Shown piece by piece: positions 44,964 through 53,260 of a stretch of DNA of 64,000 nt. The DNA lies in the NCBI RefSeq assembly GCF_900239185.1, contig NZ_OENA01000038.1, positions 242,127 to 306,126 of the forward strand, written 5' to 3'. The notes beneath the pieces are model-generated. The model was not told the origin of the DNA, did not search any database, and worked only from the letters and a program-made list of their open reading frames with translations. How positions within the stretch are numbered: position 1 is the stretch's first letter; the number at the start of each line of letters is the position of its first letter. This DNA is from Tenacibaculum finnmarkense (GTDB lineage Bacteria > Bacteroidota > Bacteroidia > Flavobacteriales > Flavobacteriaceae). A program made the translations under genes and the position numbers.

Positions 44964-47900
44964 CTAAGGTTTAATAGTATCTAATTCTCGAACAGGTTGT
45001 TGCGGTTCATTAGCCATTAAATGTTTAAATAAATTGGCATGATTTAAATAGGCTTCAAAGGCTTTTTTACCGTATTCCATATCATTATCATATTTTGTAA
45101 TTTGTTGAATTAAATTTTGATACATGTATAAACTTGTTTCTAAATTATCAATAATTAAATCAACATCTTGGTCTTTAAAAGTACTGTAATATTTTAATTT
45201 TTGTTGAAAAACATCAATTAAAGTTTCTACGGTTTCATGTGCTTTTTCAATATCGCCCATGCGGTAATATAATTCAGGGTATTCTAAAGAAACACTATAG
45301 TGTTCAAATTGTTTAATTGGCAATTTATATAGGGATAAATCTAACACATCTTTTGCATTTACCGAATCACCTTCTTTTAAATATTCTTCGGATAAACGCA
45401 TTAAATTATTACGGATAGAAATTGCGTTGCGCTTAGATTGCTCATCTAAATAAATTTTACCATTATTGATGGTTTTCCAATTCCATTTTTTAACGTTATC
45501 GTGCATTTTTTTAGTGTCGATACGCCCCATAGAAAACATTGATTTTCCTTTGTTTGAGGTTTTAATAGGCACAAATTTATACGACATTCCGTCTAATTGT
45601 AAATAATCTTTTAACCAAATATATTCTTCATCGGCATTGGCACCTCCTGTGAAATAAATAGGACGTTTCCACTGAAAATTATTTAAAATATCGAGCATTA
45701 AAATTCGATTTTTGGTTAAACCTTGCTCGCTAACAGTAATATCGATATAGTCTAAAATTTTATCGGCATCTTTTTGTGCTACCAATCCTGTTTTTAAAAC
45801 ATTGGCTTTATTTACAGGAATTCGAATATGATTTGTAGGATAAAACTTTTCTCTAACATCATTTTCTTCATCAATATAATAGGTTTGGTCATTATCACTT
45901 TCAATCCATCGCATAAAATTATTTATAGACATTATAGAGTCTTTAAATCGTGGATGCGCAATATGATACGCCATATCTAAGGTTCCGTATTTATATTGTT
46001 CGTGTGTTAATTGCGATGGAATCGGTTCAGCTTGGTAGGTTTTCTTTTTCATTTGGTCGATATACCAAGCAGTTTGAAAAAGACTCGTATTTACAATTTT
46101 AATATCCTGACGAACACCCTCGACCTGTTGCATGTACCAAAGTGGAAAGGTATCATTATCGCCAATGGTAAAAATTATCGCATTTGGGTCACAACTCTCT
46201 AAATAGGTTTGTGCATTTAACTGCGAAATATAACGATCGCTTCTATCGTGATCATCCCAATTTTGAACGCCCATTAATACAGGAACAGCCAATAATGAAA
46301 GGGTTGAAACTCCAATAGCAACGGTTCTTTTGTTGGCATAATTTTTTAAATAATCATACAAAGCAAATACGCCAAAACCTATCCAAATTGCAAATACATA
46401 AAACGAACCAACTACGGCATAATCACGTTCACGAGGTTCAAAAGGTCTTGGGTTGGTGTAAAATATAATAGCAAAACCAGTAAAAGCAAAGAATAGGGCA
46501 AGGGTATATAAATTGTTTTTATCTTTTTTAGATTGATAAATTAATCCGATTAATCCTAAAATTAAAGGCAAGAAAAAATAGTTATTACGTCCTTTATTAT
46601 TTTTAATATCGTCAGGTAAGTTTTGTTGAGAACCCAAGCGGATTTCATCAATAAAATCGATACCGCTTAACCAGTTTCCATTTTCAATATCTAAATGTCC
46701 TTGAGTATCGTTTTGTCTTCCTACAAAATTCCACATAAAATAACGCCCGTACATGTATCCAAATTGATAATCAATCATGAATTTCATGTTCTCTAAAAAC
46801 GTAGGTCTTCTTTTACTTCGAGCCGGGATTCCTGCAATTCGTTTGTAATGTTGTTCTGAAGCAGGATTTACCATTCTTGGAATAAATCCTTTGTGTTTGC
46901 TCGAATAATTAGGAACTATATTTTTGTATTTATTGACAATAATATATTTTCCGTTTTTCTTTTCGTATTTCGGCTTGTCGTCTTTAAAAGGTTGCTCAGC
47001 ATCTTGAGCTCTATCATGTGTAACTGAATAATAGTTATCATAAAAAACATTGGCATCGCCATATTGTTCACGGTTATAATAGGCTAATAATTCACGCGCA
47101 CTCGATGGATTATTTTCGTTAATAACAGTGTCGGCATTTGCACGAATTGGCAACATCAACCAAGATGAAAAACCAATCATAATAAACAGTACTGACAATA
47201 TCAAAGTATTTGCCATTACTAGGTTATTTTTGCGGGTAAAACTTAATCCGAAGAAAAACAATCCGATTAAAATAATTCCAGCAATAATAGTTCCTGTGTT
47301 GTATGGTAAACCTATTTCATTGATAAAAAATAATTCTGAAACACTAAAGAATTTAAGGGTAAACGGAAACAAAAATTTAAAAACAAAAGCTAAAACTAAT
47401 ATGGAAATTAAAGTAGCAACTGCGGTTGTTTTTAGAGTGATATTTTTATAAGTTTTGAAGAAATATAACATCACAATTGATGGAATAACCAAGAGCGATA
47501 AAATATGAACTCCAAACGATAAACCAACCACAAAACTAATAATTACGAGCCATTTGTGTCCTCTTGGAGTATTTATTTCGTCTTCCCATCGTAGCCCTAA
47601 CCAAAATAATAACGCCATTAAAAATGATGACATGGCATATACTTCACCTTCTACGGCACTAAACCAAAAACTATCAGAAAAAGTATAAGCTAATGCACCA
47701 ACCAATCCGCTTCCTAAAACAGCGATGGCTTCATTTTTGCTGAATTCGCCATTTTTGATAGCCATTTTTTTAGCCAAATTGGTAATGGTCCAAAACATAA
47801 ATAAAATAGTAAAAGCACTGGCTAGGCCCGACATGAAATTTACCATTTTAGCCCATTGACTAGGGTCGTTACTAAACATAGCGAAAAAAGCACCTAACAT

Positions 47901-48080
47901 TTGAAACAAAGGCGCTCCTGGTGGATGCCCAACTTCTAGCTTAACAGCGGTAGAAATATATTCGCCACAATCCCACGAACTAACGGTTGGCTCTAGGGTT
48001 AAAGTGTAGGTTATTAGCGCTACTGCAAATGAAAACCACCCTAAAAGAGTGTTCCATTTTTTATAATTAAAATTGTTCAT
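44964..48080 (-). CDS. DUF2723 membrane protein, predicted glycosyltransferase
   Basis: 1038 residues. The N-terminal 500 residues hold about ten transmembrane helices (for example WFSFAVALITYTLTL, ALAYTFSDSFWFSAVEGEVY and IISFVVGLSFGVHILSLL). Near the N-terminus is the motif WDCGEYISTAVKLEVGHPPGAP, and a soluble domain with IFTIGDNDTFPLWYMQQVEGVR follows. The C-terminal third has alpha-helical repeats (YPELYYRMGDIEKAHETVETL). DUF2723 belongs to the GT-C fold family related to protein O-mannosyltransferases and is common in Bacteroidota. It probably transfers a sugar from a lipid carrier to a protein or lipid at the outer face of the inner membrane; the acceptor is unknown. Confidence 0.85.
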   Translation of the reverse strand: MNNFNYKKWNTLLGWFSFAVALITYTLTLEPTVSSWDCGEYISTAVKLEVGHPPGAPLFQMLGAFFAMFSNDPSQWAKMVNFMSGLASAFTILFMFWTITNLAKKMAIKNGEFSKNEAIAVLGSGLVGALAYTFSDSFWFSAVEGEVYAMSSFLMALLFWLGLRWEDEINTPRGHKWLVIISFVVGLSFGVHILSLLVIPSIVMLYFFKTYKNITLKTTAVATLISILVLAFVFKFLFPFTLKFFSVSELFFINEIGLPYNTGTIIAGIILIGLFFFGLSFTRKNNLVMANTLILSVLFIMIGFSSWLMLPIRANADTVINENNPSSARELLAYYNREQYGDANVFYDNYYSVTHDRAQDAEQPFKDDKPKYEKKNGKYIIVNKYKNIVPNYSSKHKGFIPRMVNPASEQHYKRIAGIPARSKRRPTFLENMKFMIDYQFGYMYGRYFMWNFVGRQNDTQGHLDIENGNWLSGIDFIDEIRLGSQQNLPDDIKNNKGRNNYFFLPLILGLIGLIYQSKKDKNNLYTLALFFAFTGFAIIFYTNPRPFEPRERDYAVVGSFYVFAIWIGFGVFALYDYLKNYANKRTVAIGVSTLSLLAVPVLMGVQNWDDHDRSDRYISQLNAQTYLESCDPNAIIFTIGDNDTFPLWYMQQVEGVRQDIKIVNTSLFQTAWYIDQMKKKTYQAEPIPSQLTHEQYKYGTLDMAYHIAHPRFKDSIMSINNFMRWIESDNDQTYYIDEENDVREKFYPTNHIRIPVNKANVLKTGLVAQKDADKILDYIDITVSEQGLTKNRILMLDILNNFQWKRPIYFTGGANADEEYIWLKDYLQLDGMSYKFVPIKTSNKGKSMFSMGRIDTKKMHDNVKKWNWKTINNGKIYLDEQSKRNAISIRNNLMRLSEEYLKEGDSVNAKDVLDLSLYKLPIKQFEHYSVSLEYPELYYRMGDIEKAHETVETLIDVFQQKLKYYSTFKDQDVDLIIDNLETSLYMYQNLIQQITKYDNDMEYGKKAFEAYLNHANLFKHLMANEPQQPVRELDTIKP

Positions 48081-48214
48081 AGTTTTTTATATAGTAAAAC
48101 ACGAAAGTATTAATAACTGTTCATTTTTTATTGAAAACAAAAATATAATTTTAAGAGATTTAACCAAGTAATAGCCTACACAAAAAGATGTTAAAATAAA
48201 AAAAGCAAAAAAAG

Positions 48215-48245
48215 TTTGTGTATATAAAACTTTGTGCTATATTTG
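48215..48245 (+). promoter_or_regulatory. promoter of the first tRNA-Gln gene
   Basis: TTTG (48215-48218), 19 bp, then TATATTTG (48238-48245): a full match to the Bacteroidota consensus, 17 bp before the tRNA. Confidence 0.8.
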
Positions 48246-48262
48246 CACCCGCAATAAGTAAT

Positions 48263-48334
48263 TGGCCCATGGTGTAATTGGTAACACATCTGCTTTTGGT
48301 GCAGACATTCCGGGTTCGAGTCCTGGTGGGCCAA
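48263..48334 (+). tRNA. tRNA-Gln (UUG), copy 1
   Basis: 72 nt. The acceptor stem TGGCCCA pairs with TGGGCCA, with discriminator A. The anticodon stem TCTGC/GCAGA encloses loop TTTTGGT with anticodon TTG, reading CAA. The T-arm has GGTTCGAGTCC. CCA is not encoded. Identical to copy 2. Confidence 0.97.
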
Positions 48335-48397
48335 CTAAGTGTTTTTTAACAACTTTAGTTCGGCTTAAAAAATTACTTAAAATATAAAAATTATTTT

Positions 48398-48405
48398 TAT
48401 ATTTG
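48398..48405 (+). promoter_or_regulatory. -7 box upstream of the second tRNA-Gln gene
   Basis: TATATTTG lies 14 bp before the second tRNA. No good TTTG is visible at the right distance. Confidence 0.5.
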
Positions 48406-48418
48406 CAAACTTATTAAT

Positions 48419-48490
48419 TGGCCCATGGTGTAATTGGTAACACATCTGCTTTTGGTGCAGACATTCCGGGTTCGAGTCCTGGTGGGCCAA
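48419..48490 (+). tRNA. tRNA-Gln (UUG), copy 2
   Basis: 72 nt and identical to copy 1 at every base, including the TTG anticodon. The spacer differs and carries its own -7 box, so it is a gene duplication with separate promoters. Confidence 0.97.
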
Positions 48491-48491
48491 C

Positions 48492-48529
48492 AAAAGCTTC
48501 ATAATCGTTAAGATTATGAAGCTTTTTTG
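48492..48529 (+). terminator. terminator after the second tRNA-Gln gene
   Basis: AAAAGCTTCATAATC (48492-48506) pairs with GATTATGAAGCTTTT (48512-48526), followed by TT and a T-rich stretch. It also lies after the converging ArsC-like gene. Confidence 0.9.
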
Positions 48530-48532
48530 GTT

Positions 48533-48883
48533 TTATGAATTTAATTCTTCTTTTAAGGCTTCAATTACTTTTTTACTATTTCCGATAAATATTTTATCTT
48601 CCAAAATAAAAACAGGGCGCTTTAAAAAAGTGTATTCTTCTAAAATGAAATCACGATATTCAGCTTCGCTAATTTCCTTGTTTTTCAACTCTTTTTCTTT
48701 ATACAATCGTGCGCGTTTATTAAATAGGCTTTGATAGCTGTCGGTTAATTTTCGCATTTCTTCTAATTGGCTAACAGTAACGTTATTGGTTTTTATTTCT
48801 TGCTTTTCAAATCCGTCAATGTTCACTTCTTTTAAAATGCGTTTGCAAGTATCGCAGGTTTGTAAATAATATACTTTCTTCAT
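48533..48883 (-). CDS. ArsC/Spx-family protein
   Basis: 116 residues with the thioredoxin-like ArsC/Spx fold. The N-terminal YYLQTCDTCKRILKEV carries a CxxC (residues 10 and 13), and the C-terminal domain has EEYTFLKRPVFILEDKIFIGNSKKVIE, typical of this group. Members include arsenate reductase ArsC, the RNA polymerase regulator Spx and YffB-like proteins; arsenic resistance neighbours are missing, so the Spx/YffB assignment is likelier than arsenate reduction. The start ATG at 48883 lies just before the divergent DinB-like gene. Confidence 0.82.
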   Translation of the reverse strand: MKKVYYLQTCDTCKRILKEVNIDGFEKQEIKTNNVTVSQLEEMRKLTDSYQSLFNKRARLYKEKELKNKEISEAEYRDFILEEYTFLKRPVFILEDKIFIGNSKKVIEALKEELNS

Positions 48884-48903
48884 CGTTTGAGTGGTTTAAT
48901 AAT

Positions 48904-48911
48904 TATCTTTG
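48904..48911 (+). promoter_or_regulatory. -7 box for the DinB-like gene
   Basis: TATCTTTG overlaps the codon at 48909, so that open-frame start cannot be used. It supports the ATG at 48936. Confidence 0.6.
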
Positions 48912-48935
48912 ATCTCCGCTAAAATAAGTAGAAAA

Positions 48936-49391
48936 ATGAACACACAATTTGAAATTTTAAGAAAATCGAGAGCAGTAGTTTTAAAAAAAATCGAAAACTT
49001 ATCGATAGAGCAATTACATAAAATTCCTGAAGGATTTACAAATAATATTGCTTGGAATCTTGCGCATTTAGTAGTAACTCAACAGTTATTACAGTATAAA
49101 TTATCAGGATTAAATTGTTTAGTTTCTGATGAATTAATTGAAAATTATAGAAAGGGAACTTTTCCTACAGAAACATTTTCTGAAGATGATTTAGAAGAGG
49201 TAAAAGAATTGTTTATCGGCTTGCCTGATACCTTACAAGAAGACTTTGAGGCGGGTATTTTTACAGAATATACGGCCTATGAAACAAGTCTTGGTTTTAC
49301 CTTAAATTCAATCGAAACAGCGATTTCTTTTAACAATTTACATGAAGGAATTCACTTAGGTGTTATTATGGCGCTAGTTAAATTGGTATAA
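48936..49391 (+). CDS. DinB-like four-helix-bundle protein
   Basis: About 151 residues from the ATG at 48936. The pattern ILRKSRAVVLKKIENLSIEQLHKIPEGFTNNIAWNLAHLVV is the DinB/YfiT helical bundle; the His of NIAWNLAHL and a later LHEGIHLGVIM give the His residues that bind a metal ion. Members are thiol-dependent transferases or proteins of unknown role. No bacillithiol gene lies beside it. The longer frame from 48909 overlaps the promoter and is rejected. Confidence 0.8.
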   Translation: MNTQFEILRKSRAVVLKKIENLSIEQLHKIPEGFTNNIAWNLAHLVVTQQLLQYKLSGLNCLVSDELIENYRKGTFPTETFSEDDLEEVKELFIGLPDTLQEDFEAGIFTEYTAYETSLGFTLNSIETAISFNNLHEGIHLGVIMALVKLV

Positions 49392-49434
49392 TAAAATTAC
49401 TATTATATTTTTTTAAGAATATTATAAAAACATA

Positions 49435-49470
49435 AAAACCCCGAAATTTTTAAAATTTCGGGGTTTTTTT
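49435..49470 (+). terminator. terminator after the DinB-like gene
   Basis: AAAACCCCGAAATTTT (49435-49450) pairs with AAAATTTCGGGGTTTT (49452-49467), followed by T's. It sits before the converging sodB gene. Confidence 0.9.
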
Positions 49471-49531
49471 AGTACTTATTATTTCGATAGTAAAGAAGTT
49501 TACTTCATTAATATTATCGAAATAAAACTAA

Positions 49532-50140
49532 TTACTTAGCTTCAGCAAATCTTCTTTCAACTTCGTTCCAGTTGATAACTTTAAAGAAAGCATCAATATA
49601 ATCAGGACGACGGTTTTGGTAGTTTAAGTAATAAGCATGTTCCCAAACGTCTAATCCTAAAATTGGCGTTCCTTCGCAAGCAACTCCTGGCATTAATGGA
49701 TTGTCTTGGTTTGGCGTAGAACAAACTTCGATTTCACCACCTTTTTTAACACATAACCAAGCCCATCCTGAACCAAATTGAGTTGCAGCAGCCTTAGAAA
49801 AAGCTTCGATAAATGCTTCTTTCGAACCAAATTTAGCTTCAATAGCATCTTTTAATTCTCCTGATAAATAACCTCTATCTTCTGGGCTCATTACTGTCCA
49901 AAATAAAGAGTGATTAAAAAATCCACCTCCGTTATTACGAACTGCTCCGTTGCTCATGTCTAAATTAGCAAGAATAGTTTCAATAGATTTTCCTTCTAAA
50001 TCAGTTCCAGCAACTGCTGCATTTAATTTAGAGGTATATCCGTTATGGTGTTTGCTATGGTGAATTTCCATAGTTCTAGCATCAATATTTGGTTCTAATG
50101 CATCGTAAGCATATCCTAATTCTGGTAATTGAAAAGCCAT
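49532..50140 (-). CDS. sodB: superoxide dismutase, Fe/Mn family
   Basis: 202 residues. The metal ligands are visible: His in HHSKHHNGY, His in [11 protein letters not shown], and the Asp and His in [19 protein letters not shown]. The FGSGWAWL motif is also present. It converts superoxide to oxygen and hydrogen peroxide in the cytoplasm. Sequence alone does not settle Fe or Mn use. No signal peptide. It is not clearly cotranscribed with fbp because a terminator separates them. Confidence 0.95.
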   Translation of the reverse strand: MAFQLPELGYAYDALEPNIDARTMEIHHSKHHNGYTSKLNAAVAGTDLEGKSIETILANLDMSNGAVRNNGGGFFNHSLFWTVMSPEDRGYLSGELKDAIEAKFGSKEAFIEAFSKAAATQFGSGWAWLCVKKGGEIEVCSTPNQDNPLMPGVACEGTPILGLDVWEHAYYLNYQNRRPDYIDAFFKVINWNEVERRFAEAK

Positions 50141-50195
50141 AATTATTTATTTTTAAGTGAGTTAATTTTTTGTTTTAATAAATGTAAATTTAATT

Positions 50196-50229
50196 CAAAA
50201 AAATAAGGCAAACAACTGTTTGCCTTATT
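50196..50229 (-). terminator. terminator of fbp
   Basis: AATAAGGCAAAC (50202-50213) pairs with GTTTGCCTTATT (50218-50229); a T-run follows in minus-strand reading. Confidence 0.85.
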
Positions 50230-50263
50230 CTAAATTTATAGAACTATAAATAATTGTTATTAT

Positions 50264-51298
50264 TTAATATACTGGTTTTTCATCCGAAGAAAATTCTGTC
50301 ATAAATTCTTCTGCTTTTTCTACCATTTGCTTGCTTCCACAGAAAAAAGGAACACGTTGGTGTAATTCTGATGGCGCAATATCCATAATTCGTGTAAAAC
50401 CGTCGGTAGCTTTACCACCTGCTTGTTCACAGATAAAAGCGATTGGATTTCCTTCGTATAATAAACGTAATTTTCCGTTAGGCGTAATGGTTGTTGAAGG
50501 ATAAATATAAATTCCTCCTTTAATCATATTTCGATGAAAATCGGTTACTAATGAACCAACATAACGCGCGGTATAAGGTCGGTTATCTGCTTCATTTAAA
50601 TCTTTACAATGCACTAAAAAGCGCTTCATTCCTTCTTGAAAATACGTAAAATACCCTTCACTTACAGAGTATATTTTACCAATTTCTGGAAATTTCATGT
50701 TTGGGTGCGATAAGTAAAAAGTACCAATTGCAGGGTTTAATGTAAAGCCATTTACGCCATTTCCTGTGGTGAAAACCAACATGGTTGAGGTTCCGTAAGC
50801 AACATAACCAGCGGCTACTTGTTCGCTTCCTTTTTGTAAGAAATCTTCTTTGGTTACAGGCGTTCCTACAGGAGAAATTCGTCTGTAAATAGAAAAAATT
50901 GTTCCTACCGATATATTTACATCAATATTTGATGAACCGTCTAAAGGGTCCATTAATAAAACATATTTATTTTCGTTTGTTTTATCTTTTCCTTCAACAA
51001 TCACAAAATCGTCTTCTTCTTCACTTGCAATACCACAAACAATTTCACGGTTAATAAGTGTTTGTTTAAAAAGGTCGTTTGCTAAAATATCTAATTTTTG
51101 TTGCGTTTCTCCTTGTACGTTGATATCGCCAGAAGCGCCTGTAATATCGACTAAACCAGCTTTTCTAATTTCGTGATTCACTACTTTTGCAGCTAAGCGA
51201 ATTGAGTTGATTAAGCGAGATAATTCACCAGAAGAGTATTTAAAATCTTTTTGATATCCAATAATAAACTCACCTAGAGTCATGTGCTTGTTGTTCAT
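50264..51298 (-). CDS. fbp: fructose-1,6-bisphosphatase class I
   Basis: 344 residues. The metal-binding [12 protein letters not shown] and [11 protein letters not shown] regions mark class I FBPase. It hydrolyses fructose 1,6-bisphosphate in gluconeogenesis. The N-terminus reads [12 protein letters not shown]; the second Met at position 6 is an alternative start. The protein has normal length. It ends with a clear terminator before sodB. Confidence 0.96.
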   Translation of the reverse strand: MNNKHMTLGEFIIGYQKDFKYSSGELSRLINSIRLAAKVVNHEIRKAGLVDITGASGDINVQGETQQKLDILANDLFKQTLINREIVCGIASEEEDDFVIVEGKDKTNENKYVLLMDPLDGSSNIDVNISVGTIFSIYRRISPVGTPVTKEDFLQKGSEQVAAGYVAYGTSTMLVFTTGNGVNGFTLNPAIGTFYLSHPNMKFPEIGKIYSVSEGYFTYFQEGMKRFLVHCKDLNEADNRPYTARYVGSLVTDFHRNMIKGGIYIYPSTTITPNGKLRLLYEGNPIAFICEQAGGKATDGFTRIMDIAPSELHQRVPFFCGSKQMVEKAEEFMTEFSSDEKPVY

Positions 51299-51434
51299 GT
51301 CAAATTTTTGTGTGGTTTACAAAGATGCCAACTTTTTTGCGCTTTTACAAAGTTTTTACATCTTAAAATTTTTAACAAATAGAAACGATGTGTTTTAATT
51401 TTCTATTTGTTTTTTAGCAAGATATATTAAGAAT

Positions 51435-51442
51435 TACCTTTG
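51435..51442 (+). promoter_or_regulatory. -7 box for the GNAT-aspartate kinase pair
   Basis: TACCTTTG overlaps the open-frame start at 51440 and supports the downstream ATG at 51458. Confidence 0.6.
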
Positions 51443-51457
51443 CTTAAAATACAAGTG

Positions 51458-51943
51458 ATGAGTTTTATAATTAGAGAAGGAGAAAAAAAAGATGCACAAT
51501 CAATATTAAATTTAATTATTGAATTAGCTATTTTTGAAAAAGAACCAAATGCTGTTGAAATTAATCTTGAAACGTTAATTTTAGATGGTTTTTCTGATAA
51601 TCCGAAGTTTAAAACCTTTGTAGCTCAAGATATTGATGGAACAATTATAGGAATGACACTTTTTTATGAGCGCTATTCTACTTGGAAAGGAAAATCAATT
51701 CATTTAGAAGATTTAATGGTTACTCAAACAAAAAGAGGCATTGGCGCAGGTAAAAAATTATACGGTTCTGTGATGAATTATGCACAAAAAAATGGTTTTA
51801 AAAGAGTTGCTTGGGAGGTATTAGATTGGAATACAAATGCCATCGATTTTTATAAAAATACAGGTGCAACAGTTTATAATCAGTGGCGAGTTTGCCAAAT
51901 GGATGAACAGTATTTAACACAATTTTGTAATGAGAATATTTAA
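51458..51943 (+). CDS. GNAT-family N-acetyltransferase
   Basis: About 161 residues from the ATG at 51458. The acetyl-CoA binding motif is VTQTKRGIGAGKKLYGSVM (Q/RxxGxG/A), preceded by SIHLEDLMV and followed by VAWEVLDWNTNAIDFYKNTGATVYNQWR. The pattern fits a spermidine/spermine-type or related GNAT (SSAT-like, as in eukaryotic thialysine acetyltransferases). The substrate is not determined. The gene overlaps the start of aspartate kinase by 14 bases and may be translationally coupled. Confidence 0.88.
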   Translation: MSFIIREGEKKDAQSILNLIIELAIFEKEPNAVEINLETLILDGFSDNPKFKTFVAQDIDGTIIGMTLFYERYSTWKGKSIHLEDLMVTQTKRGIGAGKKLYGSVMNYAQKNGFKRVAWEVLDWNTNAIDFYKNTGATVYNQWRVCQMDEQYLTQFCNENI

Positions 51944-53204
51944 GTTTGGAGGCGCATCAGTAAAAGATGCCGATGCTGTAAAAAACGTAGCAAACGTGTT
52001 GCAGCACGAAGGTACAGAGAATGTTTTGATAGTCATTTCGGCAATGGGAAAAATGACCAATGCTTTTGAAGAAATTATCAATGCTTATTTTTATCAAAAA
52101 GATAATTTAAAAGAAGCGATTTGTTTTGTTGAAAATTTTCATCAAAAAATAGTAACCGATTTATTTGGTAAAAAGCATCCTATTTTTAATGAAGTAAACC
52201 ATTTATTAGGCGAATTAAGTGGTTTTATGGTTCAAAATACTTCGGATGATTATGATTACCTATATGATCAGATGGTTGGTTTTGGCGAGTTGTTATCGAC
52301 GACTATTGTGAGTGCTTATTTATCTGAAATTGGCGTAGAAAACAAGTGGATAGACGTTAGAAACTGCATTAAAACGGATGCCAATTATAGAGATGCAAAA
52401 GTTGATTGGAAGCTAACCGAAGCGCAAATAAATACACATATTGTTAAAAAAACCTTAAATATTACCCAAGGTTTTTTAGGAAGTACATCACTTAAAACAG
52501 TTAAAAACAAGCAAAATACACCTATAACAACAACCCTAGGAAGAGAAGGTTCTGATTACACTGCAGGTATTTTTGCCCATTGTTTAGACGCTAAAAGTGT
52601 AACTATTTGGAAAGATGTTGAAGGGGTTTTAAATGCCGATCCTCGGGTGTTTACACAAACGGAATTGCTACACGAAATTTCTTATACCGAAGCTATTGAA
52701 ATGGCTTTTTATGGCGCATCTGTAATTCATCCAAAAACGATTCAACCTTTAGAGAAAAAAAATATTCCACTATTTGTACGTTCTTTTGATGATTTATCAA
52801 ACAAAGGAACTTGTGTAGGAAAAGGCACTAAAATTAACCCTGAAGTACCGTGTTTTATAGTAAAAAAACATCAAATTTTGATTTCAATTTCAGCTAAAGA
52901 TTTTTCTTTTATGGTAGAAAGCAATATCAGTGCTGTTTTTGAGAAATTACATAAATATAAATTAAAGGTAAATTTAATTCAAAATTCAGCCATTAGTTTT
53001 TCGGTTTGTGTAGATGATAAATATGATTTATTCGACGTTTTTTATACCGATTTAAAATCAGATTTTAAGATAAAAACTTACAAAGAAGTTACACTTTATA
53101 CGATTCGTCATTTTGATGAAAAAGCGCTTCAAAAAATACGTAAAAAAGGAAAGTCAATTATAAGTCAAATTAATACAGAAACAGCACAATTGGTTATACA
53201 ATAA
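51930..53204 (+). CDS. aspartate kinase
   Basis: 424 residues. The N-terminal FKFGGASVKDADAVKNV and TTLGREGSDYTAGIFAHCLDAKSVTIWKDVEGV are the aspartokinase signatures; the C-terminal ~110 residues form an ACT-type regulatory region. It phosphorylates aspartate in the lysine, threonine and methionine pathway. It is monofunctional and not fused to homoserine dehydrogenase. It overlaps the GNAT gene by 14 bases; the reason for this pairing is not clear. Confidence 0.93.
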   Translation: MRIFKFGGASVKDADAVKNVANVLQHEGTENVLIVISAMGKMTNAFEEIINAYFYQKDNLKEAICFVENFHQKIVTDLFGKKHPIFNEVNHLLGELSGFMVQNTSDDYDYLYDQMVGFGELLSTTIVSAYLSEIGVENKWIDVRNCIKTDANYRDAKVDWKLTEAQINTHIVKKTLNITQGFLGSTSLKTVKNKQNTPITTTLGREGSDYTAGIFAHCLDAKSVTIWKDVEGVLNADPRVFTQTELLHEISYTEAIEMAFYGASVIHPKTIQPLEKKNIPLFVRSFDDLSNKGTCVGKGTKINPEVPCFIVKKHQILISISAKDFSFMVESNISAVFEKLHKYKLKVNLIQNSAISFSVCVDDKYDLFDVFYTDLKSDFKIKTYKEVTLYTIRHFDEKALQKIRKKGKSIISQINTETAQLVIQ

Positions 53205-53230
53205 AAAATTACAGTCTCGCAAAATTCAGT

Positions 53231-53238
53231 TATATTTG
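53231..53238 (+). promoter_or_regulatory. -7 box for olsF
   Basis: TATATTTG lies 22 bp before the ATG at 53261. A -33 element is not clear. Confidence 0.55.
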
Positions 53239-53260
53239 CATTTATGCCAAATTTGAATTA

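Noticed and set aside
48263..48490. Direct repeat of 72 bases with a spacer, CRISPR-like at first sight
   Set aside because: The repeat folds as a full tRNA-Gln with TTG anticodon, and only two units are present.
48533..48883. Arsenate reductase and arsenic resistance
   Set aside because: No ars genes nearby; the CxxC and length fit the wider ArsC/Spx/YffB group, so resistance is not supported.
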